Below are positions 31,674-41,437 of a stretch of 64,000 nucleotides of DNA, in pieces; position 1 is the first letter of the stretch, and each line of letters begins with the position of its first letter. The notes beneath the pieces are model-generated. The model had not been told where the DNA came from. It worked only from the letters and a program-made list of their open reading frames with translations, and made no database searches. The stretch comes from VRUE01 sp963812335. Its GTDB lineage: Bacteria > Actinomycetota > Thermoleophilia > Solirubrobacterales > 70-9. The DNA lies in NCBI GenBank assembly GCA_963812335.1, contig CAWEUU010000003.1, positions 62,001 to 126,000 on the forward strand, given 5' to 3'. Made by a program: the position numbers and the translations under genes.

Positions 31674-31785
31674 GGACCATCCGGTAGGGGCCGAAACGTC
31701 TTGTACTTTTTCCGCGGCGGCAGCCTCGGACGGCTCACCACTGTCTTCGGAAAAAGTTAAGTGGAGGCCCCTGCCGGATGGTCCC
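31673..31785 (+). repeat. Structured repeat element, full copy 2
   Basis: Also 113 bp. The outer stem is 20 bp: GGGACCATCCGG (31673-31684) with CCGGATGGTCCC (31774-31785), then a T.G wobble at the same place as in copy 1, then seven more pairs. The internal-loop sequence AACGTCTTGT is identical to copy 1. The inner stem is ACTTTTTCCG with CGGAAAAAGT, where the two C and two G replace T and A of copy 1 on both sides. It fills the gap between convergent genes, beginning on the last base of the MocR stop codon and ending at the stop of the persulfide dioxygenase gene. Confidence 0.8.
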
Positions 31786-33180
31786 TCACGCAGGCACGTC
31801 AACCGACGACTCCACCGGCCGCCCTTCGTCGGCCCAGGTCCCAACCCCGCCGCGCGCCACATGAATCGTTTCGAACCCCTCCCGCTGCAGCACCGAAGCC
31901 GCCAACCCACTCCGTTTGCCGCCCTTGCAGATCGTCGCCAGGGCGCGGTCGCGGGGCAGCTCGTCGAGTCGTCGTGGCAGCTCCCCGTAGGGGATGTGAA
32001 GCGAGTCGGCGATGTGGCCGTCGGCGTACTCGTCGGCGTTGCGCACGTCGAGCACGAGCGGCGGCTCGGGGCCCTCGAGCAGCGCCGCCAGCCCGTCGGG
32101 ACCGATCGGCTCGATCCGCTCCACCGGGCGCTCCTCGGCCCGCCAGGCGCTCATCCCGCCGCCGAGGAAGCCGCGCACCTTGAGGCCGACCGCGGCGAGC
32201 AGCTCCGCCGCCTCGAGCTCGTTGCCGTCAGAGGCTGCGACGACGACGACCTCGCCCTCTGGCGGCACCACCTGCGCGACCTTGGTCGCGAAGCCGGTGT
32301 CGTAGCCCGAGGCGCTGATCGCGCCGGGTATGTGGGCCTCGTCGAACTGCTCGTTGGTGCGCGAGTCGACGGCGAAGGCGCCGGCTCCGATCGCCGCCTC
32401 GAAACGGCGCGGCGTGAGCCGCGCGGGCGCGCCGATCGACTCGACCAGCGGACCGCGGTTGAGCGCGACGATGTGCTCGACGTTGGGCGGCCGCGCGCCG
32501 ATGCTGGCGACCGCGTCCTCGATGAACTCCGCTTCGTCGCCGATCGAGAGTGCGCGGTTGTGGTTGCGCTCGAAGCCGATCGTCGAGGAGGTCTTGAGGT
32601 CGATGCCGGAGCTGCCGCAGAGCGAGCCGCCGAGGTGGCCGGGCCAGACCTCGACCTCGTCGGGCAGGGTCAGCAGGCGCTCGTGCAGCGAGCGGAAGAT
32701 GCCGGCGGCGCCGTCGCGCGGCTCGATCGCCAGGTCAGGGCGGGCGACGTCGCCGACGAAGAGCGAGTCGCCGCTCAGCACCGCGACCGGGTCGCCGCCG
32801 CGCTCGGCGTCGCGCAGCAGGAAGGAGGTGTGCTCGGGCCGGTGGCCGGGCGTGTGGATTGCTTCGATCGAGACCGCGTCGCCCAACTCCAGTGTCCAGC
32901 CATCGTCGAACGGCTCGTGCCCGTACTCGGCCTCGGCCAGCGCGTTGACGTGGATCGTCGCCCCGCTCGCGCGGGCGAGGCGGCCGTGGCCGCTGACGTG
33001 GTCGGCGTGGTTGTGCGTCTCCAGCACATGCTCGATCCGCACCCCGTGCAGGCGCGCGAGGTTGAGGTAGGGGTCGATGTCCCACTGTGGGTCGACCACC
33101 GCGGCGACGCCCGCGCCCGGGTCACCCACCAGGTAGGAGGCGCAGCCGAGGTCCTCGTGGATGATCTGCCTGAAAAGCAT
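31786..33180 (-). CDS. Persulfide dioxygenase-rhodanese fusion (MBL fold)
   Basis: A 464-residue protein: metallo-beta-lactamase domain (1-250) with HNHADH (56-61), HTPGHRPEH and the GDSLFVGDVARPDL segment of ETHE1-like persulfide dioxygenases, followed by two rhodanese domains. The first rhodanese (about 265-355) lacks an active-site Cys, while the second has Cys418 in TICKGGKRSG. ETHE1-type enzymes oxidise a thiol persulfide to sulfite with iron and O2; the rhodanese transfers sulfane sulfur. It thus handles H2S-derived persulfides in the cytosol. It is divergent from acs across 53 bp that contain a 7-bp inverted repeat. Confidence 0.92.
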   Translation of the reverse strand: MLFRQIIHEDLGCASYLVGDPGAGVAAVVDPQWDIDPYLNLARLHGVRIEHVLETHNHADHVSGHGRLARASGATIHVNALAEAEYGHEPFDDGWTLELGDAVSIEAIHTPGHRPEHTSFLLRDAERGGDPVAVLSGDSLFVGDVARPDLAIEPRDGAAGIFRSLHERLLTLPDEVEVWPGHLGGSLCGSSGIDLKTSSTIGFERNHNRALSIGDEAEFIEDAVASIGARPPNVEHIVALNRGPLVESIGAPARLTPRRFEAAIGAGAFAVDSRTNEQFDEAHIPGAISASGYDTGFATKVAQVVPPEGEVVVVAASDGNELEAAELLAAVGLKVRGFLGGGMSAWRAEERPVERIEPIGPDGLAALLEGPEPPLVLDVRNADEYADGHIADSLHIPYGELPRRLDELPRDRALATICKGGKRSGLAASVLQREGFETIHVARGGVGTWADEGRPVESSVDVPA

Positions 33181-33184
33181 TTGA

Positions 33185-33203
33185 GCGAACGGGTAGCGTT
33201 CGC
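33185..33203. promoter_or_regulatory. Inverted repeat in the acs divergent promoter
   Basis: GCGAACG (33185-33191), spacer GGTAG, CGTTCGC (33197-33203). The spacing and position between two divergent starts suit a dimeric repressor such as a TetR-type protein. The same heptamers recur at 6330-6367 and 37749-37791. Confidence 0.45.
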
Positions 33204-33233
33204 ATTGAGAGTACCGGTCGAGGAAGGAGAGCC

Positions 33234-35213
<1,980 letters not shown>

Positions 35214-35218
35214 AGCCA

Positions 35219-35240
35219 TTTGCCCCCGCCAAGGGGCAAA
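35219..35240. terminator. Bidirectional terminator between acs and channel gene
   Basis: TTTGCCCC (35219-35226), loop CGCCAA, GGGGCAAA (35233-35240): perfect 8-bp stem between two convergent genes, with A/T ends on both sides so that it could serve either strand. Confidence 0.75.
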
Positions 35241-35243
35241 GCT

Positions 35244-35897
35244 TCACGATCGGTCGGGAGTGTCGGCGAGGAAGCGCTGGGCGATCGAGCCGGTGAGCAG
35301 GGCGACGAAGGAGATGCCGACGAGGACGACGGCGACGGAGACGATCTGGCCGCCGGTCGTGGTCGGGTGGATCTCCGAGCCGAGCGTCGTCATCGAGGTC
35401 ACCGCCCAGTAGATCCCCTCCCAGGCGTTGAGGTCCTGGTTCTGCTTCTCGAAGCCGACGAAGAGGGCGCCGCCGGCGAGGACGGTCAGCACCGCGAGCA
35501 GGGCCGCGTAGTGCAGCCCCTGCAGCGAGAAGACCTGGCGCGAGAGCTGGGCGAGCCGCAGCAGGCGCAGTAGGCGGAGCAGGCGCAGGACGCGCAGGCC
35601 CTGGAGCCCGGGCGGCAGCACGGGCGGAGTGAAGACGACGATGATCAGGTCGAGCGGGTGGTGGCGCAGCCAGGTGCGGCGGTCCGGCACGACCGCGAGC
35701 ATCACAACCAGCTCGACCAGGAAAGCAACCCAGATCACCCAGTTGAGCGTCTGCGCGATCCCCTCCAGCGCCCCGCCCGGGTGCGACTCGTTGATCGCAA
35801 CTGCGGGGATCGTCAGCGCCGAGGCGATCAGCATCGGCGTGCTGAAGACCTCCGCCACGCGCGTGCTGCGCGCGTCCATGCCCGGCTCGTAGTCCAT
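35244..35897 (-). CDS. Voltage-gated-type ion channel with atypical filter
   Basis: A 217-residue six-helix channel subunit of the voltage-gated ion channel superfamily. The S4 helix is unmistakable: LRVLRLLRLLRLLRLAQLSR has Arg at nearly every third position. The pore helix and filter read YWAVTSMTTLGSEIHPTT, aligning with the TVGYGD filter of K+ channels, but the Tyr-Gly-Asp is replaced by Ser-Glu-Ile, so K+ selectivity is doubtful. There is no C-terminal NAD- or nucleotide-binding domain. It lies in the membrane as a presumed tetramer. The start could also be Met7 (35879). Confidence 0.87.
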   Translation of the reverse strand: MDYEPGMDARSTRVAEVFSTPMLIASALTIPAVAINESHPGGALEGIAQTLNWVIWVAFLVELVVMLAVVPDRRTWLRHHPLDLIIVVFTPPVLPPGLQGLRVLRLLRLLRLLRLAQLSRQVFSLQGLHYAALLAVLTVLAGGALFVGFEKQNQDLNAWEGIYWAVTSMTTLGSEIHPTTTGGQIVSVAVVLVGISFVALLTGSIAQRFLADTPDRS

Positions 35898-36014
35898 CCG
35901 CGCCTACTTCGACGGCGCCGAGCAAGTGCCTACTCAGAGATGACAAAACCCGCCGGAGCGGGTCGAGTCTGGTGACGGGGAACAACCCCCACACGACTGA
36001 CACCCACCGCCAGG

Positions 36015-36044
36015 CTAGCAAACCCAAGGCAGATAGTTTGCTAG
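36015..36044. promoter_or_regulatory. MarR operator candidate
   Basis: CTAGCAAAC (36015-36023) and GTTTGCTAG (36036-36044): perfect 9-bp arms with a 12-bp spacer, 18 bp before the MarR gene start and overlapping AT-rich promoter-like sequence (TAGACTAATTATC). Its position suits autoregulation by the MarR protein. A 6-bp hairpin (35948-35963) lies further upstream. Confidence 0.6.
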
Positions 36045-36061
36045 ACTAATTATCAAGGCTA

Positions 36062-36526
36062 ATGAACCTGACGCTAGGCGAGACGACCCTCACCGATACC
36101 GCGGCGCGGCTGCGGATGGCGATCGTGCGGACCTCGCGGCGGCTGCGGCAGGAGGCCTTCGAGGCGGGCACGGACCTGAGCCCGTCGACGGTAGCGGCGC
36201 TGGCGACGGTCGAGCGGCATGGGCCGCTGACGCCGAGCGAGCTGGCCGCGGTCGAGCGGATCAAGCGGCCGACGGCGACGCGCACGCTGGGGGTTCTCTG
36301 CGACGCCGGCCTGATCGCGCGCGCGCGCGACCCCGAGGACGGGCGCAGCGCTCTGGTCAGCGCCACCGCCGCCGGCCGCGAGCGGCTACGCCGCCTGCGC
36401 AGCCGCAAGAACGCCTACCTGGCGCGGCGCATGCGCGATCTGCCGGCGGAGGATGTGGAGACGCTTGATCGCGCCGCGACGATCCTCGAGGGCATGCTCG
36501 AGGGCGAGCGCGGGGTGACGAGTTGA
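36062..36526 (+). CDS. MarR-family transcriptional regulator
   Basis: A 154-residue winged-helix protein. The DNA-binding part is GPLTPSELAAVERIKRPTATRTLGVLCDAGLIARARDPEDGRSALVSATAAGRERL, with the wing at DPEDGRS (residues about 85-95), flanked by dimerisation helices. MarR proteins repress transport or resistance genes and release DNA on binding small phenolic or lipophilic compounds. Its stop overlaps the start of an MFS transporter (TTGA), the usual arrangement for an exporter and its regulator. The palindrome at 36015-36044 is the likely operator. Confidence 0.92.
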   Translation: MNLTLGETTLTDTAARLRMAIVRTSRRLRQEAFEAGTDLSPSTVAALATVERHGPLTPSELAAVERIKRPTATRTLGVLCDAGLIARARDPEDGRSALVSATAAGRERLRRLRSRKNAYLARRMRDLPAEDVETLDRAATILEGMLEGERGVTS

Positions 36527-37743
36527 GCGCGGCGCTGGGGCGCAGCTTCGGCTCACTCTCCGTTCCCAACTACCGCCGCTACTTCATCGGCCAGCTGGTC
36601 TCGCTGTCGGGCAACTGGATGCAGATGGTCGCGGCCGTCTGGCTGGTGCTCAGCCTGACCGGCAGCGGCGTCGCGGTCGGTTTCGTCACCGCGCTGCAGT
36701 TCCTGCCGATGCTGCTCTTCGGCGCCTGGGGCGGGCTGCTCGCCGACCGCATCGACAAGCGCCGGTTGCTGATCGCGACCCAGGTGCTGATGGCGCTGCC
36801 GGCGATCGGCCTGCTCGCGGTCAGCGCCGCCGGGGTCGTCACCCCGGCGATGGTCTACGTCGCCGCCTTCGCCCGCGGCGCCGTGCTCGCGGTCGACAAC
36901 CCGACCCGGCAGAGTTTCGTGATCGAGCTGGTCGGGGCCGAGCGGGTCGTCAACGCGGTCAGCCTCAACAGCGTGCTCGTGCAGACCGCGCGGGTGCTCG
37001 GCCCCGCCCTGGCCGGGATCATGATCGCCACGGTCGGCGTCGTCCCCTGCTTCGCGCTCAACTCGCTGACCTTCGTCGCGATGATCGTCGCCCTGCTGGC
37101 GATGGACCCGGCGCAGCTGCAGACGCCGCCGGTCGCGCGGCGCGAGCGCGGCGCGATCCGCGCCGGCCTACGCTACGTGCGCGCGACGCCGGAGCTGGCG
37201 GTGCCGCTGGCGCTGATGGCGCTGGTCGGCACCTTCGGCTTCAACTTCCAGGTCGTGCTGCCGCTTTTGGCGACCTTCAGCTTCGAGGGCGGAGCCGGCG
37301 CCTACGCGATCCTGGTCACCGCGATGGGGGTCGGCTCGGTCGCCGGGGCGCTGGTCACCGGCGCCCGCGGTCGCACCGGCCCGCGCCTGATCGCCGCCGC
37401 GGCGCTCGCCTTCGGCGCCACCGCGCTGTTCGCCGCGGCGATGCCGACCATCGCCTTCGAGGTCCTCGCCCTGGTCGGGCTCGGCGCGGCAGCGGTCACC
37501 TTCGCCGCCGCGGTCAACTCGACCCTGCAGCTCGCCGTCTCGCCCGAGATGCGCGGCCGCGTGATGGCGCTCTACTCCGTCGTCTTAATCGGCACGACCC
37601 CGATCGGCGGCCCGCTGGCCGGCTGGCTGGCGGAAACCTACGATCCCCGCGTTGCCCTGCTGCTTGCCGCAGCGTCGGGCCTACTCGCGGCCTGGGCCGC
37701 CCGCGTTTCCCTGAAGCGCTCCTTGGCGACCGCCCCGGTATGA
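36523..37743 (+). CDS. MFS transporter, drug-efflux-like
   Basis: A 406-residue major facilitator with about twelve hydrophobic helices and a DUF894/enterobactin-exporter-like pattern (GSLSVPNYRRYFIGQLVSLSGNWMQMVAAVWLVLSLTGSG; GGLLADRIDKRRLLIATQ is the loop 2-3 motif). It starts with TTG at 36523 overlapping the marR stop, indicating translational coupling. By family it exports drugs, siderophores or metabolites from the inner membrane using proton motive force; the substrate is unknown but should be the ligand of the coupled MarR or a relative of it (inference). Followed by a 17-bp hairpin. Confidence 0.9.
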   Translation: MSAALGRSFGSLSVPNYRRYFIGQLVSLSGNWMQMVAAVWLVLSLTGSGVAVGFVTALQFLPMLLFGAWGGLLADRIDKRRLLIATQVLMALPAIGLLAVSAAGVVTPAMVYVAAFARGAVLAVDNPTRQSFVIELVGAERVVNAVSLNSVLVQTARVLGPALAGIMIATVGVVPCFALNSLTFVAMIVALLAMDPAQLQTPPVARRERGAIRAGLRYVRATPELAVPLALMALVGTFGFNFQVVLPLLATFSFEGGAGAYAILVTAMGVGSVAGALVTGARGRTGPRLIAAAALAFGATALFAAAMPTIAFEVLALVGLGAAAVTFAAAVNSTLQLAVSPEMRGRVMALYSVVLIGTTPIGGPLAGWLAETYDPRVALLLAAASGLLAAWAARVSLKRSLATAPV

Positions 37744-37748
37744 CGGGC

Positions 37749-37791
37749 GCGTTCGCTGTTTGTCGGACATAGAGCGACAAACAGCGAACGC
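37749..37791. terminator. 17-bp perfect hairpin between convergent genes
   Basis: Arms 37749-37765 and 37775-37791 are perfectly complementary (GCGTTCGCTGTTTGTCG on the left) with a 9-nt loop GACATAGAG. It begins 5 bp after the MFS stop and ends 18 bp before the convergent permease stop, so it can terminate both. The ends carry the GCGTTCGC motif also seen at 33197 and 6361. Confidence 0.75.
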
Positions 37792-37809
37792 AGCTTCTCG
37801 GGCGCGAGC

Positions 37810-38937
37810 CTATACCCGCCTTGCGCGAGTTCTCCACATCAGGGCCGAGAAGATCGCCAGCCCGAGGATGTTGAGGAAGAGCTTGTAGTCGAGCTCGACC
37901 GAGCCGAAGACGTCGGCGCGGGTCGGGCGGGTCTCGGGGATCAGCCCGGCGAGGCCGAAGACGAGGTCGACGATCAGCGCCGCGATCACCATCGTGACGA
38001 ACATCAGCGCGGTGATCCGTAGCGCGAACCTGGTCCCGTAGAACTTGCGGTAGGCGGCGACGATCGTGAGCACGATCAAGTCGGCGAAGATGAAGGCGAT
38101 CACGCCGGCGAAGCTGATCCCGCCGGACCAGAGCACCGCCGCCAGCGGCACGTTGCCGACCGAGCAGACGAAGCTGAGGATCGCGATCAGCGGACCGACC
38201 AGGACGTTCTCAATCGTGCGCACGAGTGGCGGCGCGTCGGTGACGAAGAGGAAGTTGAAGAAGTCGTTGCCGAGCAGGCCGATGAAGCCGGCGAGCAGGA
38301 AGCCGATCGTGATCTCCTTCCAGAGCATCCGCCAGTCGGAGCGGAAGTTGACTGCGACTTCGTTCCAGGCTTTGCCCGAGGCGAGGCGGCGACGGAGTTC
38401 AAGATGCTCCTCCTCGGGCCCCTCTTCTTCGCCGCCGTGGCCGTGGCAGTCTTCGTGCGCGTGCTCTTCCTGTGCTTTCCGGGCGTGCCGGCGCGCCTGC
38501 TCTTCGAGCCGGGCCGAGACGAAGAAGCGCAACAGCGCCGCCATCAGCACGATCAGGATCAGCCCGCCTAGGTACTCGGCGAGGGCGAACTGCCAGCCGA
38601 TCAGCACCCAGAGCACCAGGCCGAGCTCCCAGACGAGGTTGGTGGACGCGAACTGGAAGGCGAGCGCGGTGGTCGCCGAGGCGCCTTTCGCGATCAGTGA
38701 GCGGGCGATCGAGATCGCGGCGTAGGAGCAGGATGAGGACGCGGCGCCGAAGCCGGTGGCCAGCGCCACCGGCTTCGGGCCGCGGCCGGAGAGGCTGGCC
38801 TGGATCCGTTCGCTCGGCACCCAGGCCTGGATCACCGCTGAGATCGCGAAGCCGAGCACGAGCGCCCACCAGACCTCGTAGGCCATCAGGAAGGCTTGTT
38901 CGAAGCCCTTGCCGATTTCGTTGAGGACGTCAGCCAT
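37810..38937 (-). CDS. Permease of the DUF318/YraQ family
   Basis: A 375-residue membrane protein with about eight helices, matching the predicted permeases of COG0701 (PF03773). The hallmark is FGAASSSCSYAAISIARSLIAKGAS (from about residue 60) and a second repeat near SFVCSVGNVPLAAVLWSGG; both contain Cys in conserved positions. A His/Glu-rich loop (EEHAHEDCHGHGGEEEGPEEEH, about 155-176) lies between the halves and could bind metal. Relatives near ars genes have been linked to arsenical or thiol-compound export, but nothing in this neighbourhood supports a substrate. Confidence 0.88.
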   Translation of the reverse strand: MADVLNEIGKGFEQAFLMAYEVWWALVLGFAISAVIQAWVPSERIQASLSGRGPKPVALATGFGAASSSCSYAAISIARSLIAKGASATTALAFQFASTNLVWELGLVLWVLIGWQFALAEYLGGLILIVLMAALLRFFVSARLEEQARRHARKAQEEHAHEDCHGHGGEEEGPEEEHLELRRRLASGKAWNEVAVNFRSDWRMLWKEITIGFLLAGFIGLLGNDFFNFLFVTDAPPLVRTIENVLVGPLIAILSFVCSVGNVPLAAVLWSGGISFAGVIAFIFADLIVLTIVAAYRKFYGTRFALRITALMFVTMVIAALIVDLVFGLAGLIPETRPTRADVFGSVELDYKLFLNILGLAIFSALMWRTRARRV

Positions 38938-39061
38938 CGGCCTTGATTCCTAGCCGATCGGCGCGCCCGGCGGCGGCGCTGCCGAGGATGACTGCGAGGC
39001 GTCCCACGCCGCGATCCTATGTATTGCGCGCTATTCGGCCTGGATGCCTGGAGGCTGCGTT

Positions 39062-39943
39062 TCAGGCTGCCGCGGCCGGGCTCGGCGCGTCCGCGCGCAC
39101 GTCCAGCTCGGCGCCCTCGACGGCAAGCTCGATCGCGTCCGGATCGCCGCCGTCGGCCCGCCAGCGCTCGCGCGCCTCGGCGCCGATCCGGTCGAGCTGC
39201 TCGTCGGAGTGCAGCGGATCGTGGTGGAAGAGGACGGTGCGCCCGGCGCCGGTGCGACGGGCGAAGCTGAGCGCGTGCGAGATCGCAGAGTGGCCCCAGC
39301 CGAGGTGGTCGGGATACTCGGCGTCGGCGTACTGGCCGTCGTGGACCAGCAGCGAGGCGTCGCGGGCCAGCCCGAAGCCGGAGATCCACTCCTCCTCCAT
39401 CGTCTCGAGGTCGGCGCCGAGCGCGGGCTCGTGGTCGGGGATGTAGGCGAGTGAGTCCTCGCCGTCGTCAATCCGGTAACCGAGCGTCGGGCCGCGGTGG
39501 GAGACCGAGGCGGCGCGGATCCGCGCCGGGCCGATCTCCCACTCACTCTCCGGCGTGCTGCGGAAGGAGACGTCGCAGGGCAGCTCGCGCACCTCGATCG
39601 GGCTGAGCGGCGCCGAGATGTAGCGGGAGATGCGGTCGCGCAGCGAGGCCTCGGGCGAGGCGGGCCCCCAGATCACGATCTCGGTCTGGGGGCGGAAGCA
39701 GGGCGCGAAGAAGACCAGGCCCTGGATGTGGTCGAGGTGCAGGTGGGTGAGCAGGATGTGTAGGCGGGTCGGCTCGTCGGGCTGGGCGAGGCCGAGGTTG
39801 CGGATGCCGGTGCCGGCGTCGAGCGCCAGCAGCGAGCCGTCGGAGAGGGTGACGCCGACGCAGGAGGTGTTGCCGCCGTAGCGGATCGTCTCCGGCCCTG
39901 GGGAGGGGACCGAGCCGCGCGTGCCCCAGAGCTTGGCCTTCAT
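39062..39943 (-). CDS. MBL-fold metallohydrolase (RNase Z/phosphodiesterase-like)
   Basis: A 293-residue beta-lactamase-fold protein. MKAKLWGTRGSVPSPGPETIRYGGNTSCV is the typical start of the group that includes PhnP-like and cyclic-nucleotide-phosphodiesterase-like enzymes; the metal motif is THLHLDH (66-72), with further His in SVSHRGPTLGY and FHHDPLHSD. The ATG at 39943 is 1 bp after the stop of the PAS-domain gene, so the two are co-expressed. In other bacteria such proteins are found fused to or beside PAS or receiver domains in signalling. Likely a cytoplasmic phosphodiesterase; the substrate is unknown. Confidence 0.88.
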   Translation of the reverse strand: MKAKLWGTRGSVPSPGPETIRYGGNTSCVGVTLSDGSLLALDAGTGIRNLGLAQPDEPTRLHILLTHLHLDHIQGLVFFAPCFRPQTEIVIWGPASPEASLRDRISRYISAPLSPIEVRELPCDVSFRSTPESEWEIGPARIRAASVSHRGPTLGYRIDDGEDSLAYIPDHEPALGADLETMEEEWISGFGLARDASLLVHDGQYADAEYPDHLGWGHSAISHALSFARRTGAGRTVLFHHDPLHSDEQLDRIGAEARERWRADGGDPDAIELAVEGAELDVRADAPSPAAAA

Positions 39944-39944
39944 C

Positions 39945-40364
39945 TCAGCCCCCGGCCCCGTTTGTCGCGGCGGGCCAGAAGACGGCGATCGCGCCGCGCG
40001 AGCCGTGCGCGGTCTGGATCGGGAAGGCGGAGGCCTCGACCTGGTGGCGGGTCCCGTCGGCCGACTGGATCTCGAATTCGGCGTGGGCGGGGCGGTCGTC
40101 GCGGACCGCCGTGACCAGCGGCAGTTCGTCGTAGGGGATCGGCTGGCCGCTCTCGTCGAAGGGGCCGAAGAGGGCGCCCCACTCCTGCGCCCCGACCGTG
40201 CCCAGCTCCTCCCAGGACTTGCCCAGCAGTATCCCGGCAGCCTCGTTGTAGAAGACGAGGATGCCGCCCTCGTCGACAAGGAAGGCAGGAGTCGAGAGCG
40301 CCGACATCAGGTTGCGGGCGAGGATCAGCTCAAGGGGCTTTTGCGTCGCCGTCTCAGTCTCCAT
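39945..40364 (-). CDS. Single PAS-domain protein
   Basis: A 139-residue protein consisting of essentially one PAS domain: LMSALSTPAFLVDEGGILVFYNEAAGILLGKSWEELG (residues 19-55) and the beta-sheet HAEFEIQSADGTRHQVEASAFPIQ near 93-116. No output domain is fused; the metallohydrolase gene follows after 1 bp and is the probable partner. It could sense a ligand or redox/oxygen state through a bound cofactor. The promoter side contains a CRP-like site at 40405-40420. Confidence 0.88.
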   Translation of the reverse strand: METETATQKPLELILARNLMSALSTPAFLVDEGGILVFYNEAAGILLGKSWEELGTVGAQEWGALFGPFDESGQPIPYDELPLVTAVRDDRPAHAEFEIQSADGTRHQVEASAFPIQTAHGSRGAIAVFWPAATNGAGG

Positions 40365-40404
40365 GGGTAATCGCCTACCCTCGAACGCGGACGCGTACCA
40401 GGGC

Positions 40405-40420
40405 TGTGACTTTCGTCACT
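40405..40420. promoter_or_regulatory. CRP/FNR-family binding site candidate
   Basis: TGTGA-CTTTCG-TCACT: matches the TGTGA-N6-TCACA consensus for CRP-type regulators with one mismatch at the last base. It lies 41 bp upstream of the PAS gene start (minus strand) and about 90 bp upstream of plsC (plus strand). Confidence 0.5.
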
Positions 40421-40510
40421 TAGGCAATTTACAGCGTAGTGGGGCCTTGCCCGCGGGTCTTCGTCCGCGCCGGTCGAGTAGAAACCACCGGGATGAAGGA
40501 GCCCAGCACC

Positions 40511-41119
40511 ATGTACAGGGTGGCGATGACCGTCAGCCGTCCGGCCGTGGCCGGTTGGGGGCGGCTGCAGGTAGAGGGCCTGGAGGTCCTGCCGGCGGAG
40601 GGCCCGGTGCTGCTGGTCGGCAACCACGACAGCCACTGGGACCCGGTGGCCGTCGGTGCCGCCGCGCTGCGCCGCCGACAGGTCAAGGCACTGGCCAAAT
40701 CGACGCTCTGGGACGTGCGCGGTCTGGGGCCCGTGCTCGACGGCATGGGCCAGATTCCGATCGAGCGGGGCGCCGGCGATGCCGGGGCGCTCTCGCACGC
40801 GATCGAAGAATTGCGCGCCGGCGCCTGCATCGGCGTCTTCCCGGAGGGCACCCGTTCGCGCGGCGAGGTGCTGCGGCCGCGCAGCGGTGTCGGCCGGTTG
40901 GCGCTGGAGGTGCCGGAGGCGAGGCTCGTCTGCGTCGCGATCGAGGGTACGAGCGAGATGACCGGCTTTCCGCGCCGGCCGCGTATCCGCACACGCTTCT
41001 TTGCCCCGGCGGGCGGTCAGGCCAAGCCGGGCGAGGACCCGGGTGAGCTCTCGGCGCGGCTCGTCACCGAGATCCGCGAGTTGGTGCCGCCAACGCTCTC
41101 CTGGCGCAAGCGCTCGTAG
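40511..41119 (+). CDS. plsC: 1-acyl-glycerol-3-phosphate acyltransferase (PlsC-like)
   Basis: 202 residues from the ATG at 40511, chosen because AAGGAG sits nine bases upstream and the frame otherwise extends only through non-conserved sequence. The acyltransferase motif I is NHDSHWD (His-x4-Asp), followed by motif III-like FPEGTRSRG and IERGAGD. Such enzymes acylate lysophosphatidate to phosphatidate at the inner membrane, and close relatives act on other glycerolipids. It is short compared with usual PlsC (about 240) but complete. A 6-bp hairpin lies just after the stop. Confidence 0.9.
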   Translation: MYRVAMTVSRPAVAGWGRLQVEGLEVLPAEGPVLLVGNHDSHWDPVAVGAAALRRRQVKALAKSTLWDVRGLGPVLDGMGQIPIERGAGDAGALSHAIEELRAGACIGVFPEGTRSRGEVLRPRSGVGRLALEVPEARLVCVAIEGTSEMTGFPRRPRIRTRFFAPAGGQAKPGEDPGELSARLVTEIRELVPPTLSWRKRS

Positions 41120-41126
41120 CCGTTTT

Positions 41127-41143
41127 CCGGCGCAAGTCGCCGG
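41127..41143. terminator. Hairpin after plsC
   Basis: CCGGCG (41127-41132), loop CAAGT, CGCCGG (41138-41143), 7 bp after the plsC stop and before the convergent DUF5679 gene. Confidence 0.55.
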
Positions 41144-41189
41144 TGCTGACTGAATGGGTGCGACGACGCCTGGGGGCGCCGCCGCTTGC

Positions 41190-41336
41190 CTACTCGAGTT
41201 TCCCGATCTTGAAGATTTTGGTGCCGCAGTCGGGGCAGGTGCCTTGGATCGCGGGGCGACCGTTTTTCATCGTCACCTGCTGGGCGTCTTTGATCTCTAC
41301 CTTCTTGCGCTCTTTGACGCAGTAACCCTCGGGCAT
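41190..41336 (-). CDS. DUF5679-type small zinc-ribbon-like protein
   Basis: A 48-residue protein. It has the whole pattern of DUF5679 mini-proteins: MPEGYCVKERKKVEIKDAQQ, then VTMKNGRPAIQGTCPDCGTK, then IFKIGKLE. The family usually has two CxxC knuckles; here the C-terminal CPDC is intact, but the N-terminal one reads Cys-Val-Lys-Glu, so only three Cys remain and full zinc ligation is doubtful. The start ATG at 41336 has GAAAGGAG eight bases upstream. The function of the family is unknown. It is convergent with plsC. Confidence 0.85.
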   Translation of the reverse strand: MPEGYCVKERKKVEIKDAQQVTMKNGRPAIQGTCPDCGTKIFKIGKLE

Positions 41337-41437
41337 CGGGGTCTCCTTTCGCCGCTATGGGCATGACTCGCGTCTCTGCGCGAGATGGATTGAGGCGAAT
41401 GTAACGCAGGCGGGGGACGGTGCCCAGGCATAAACGT

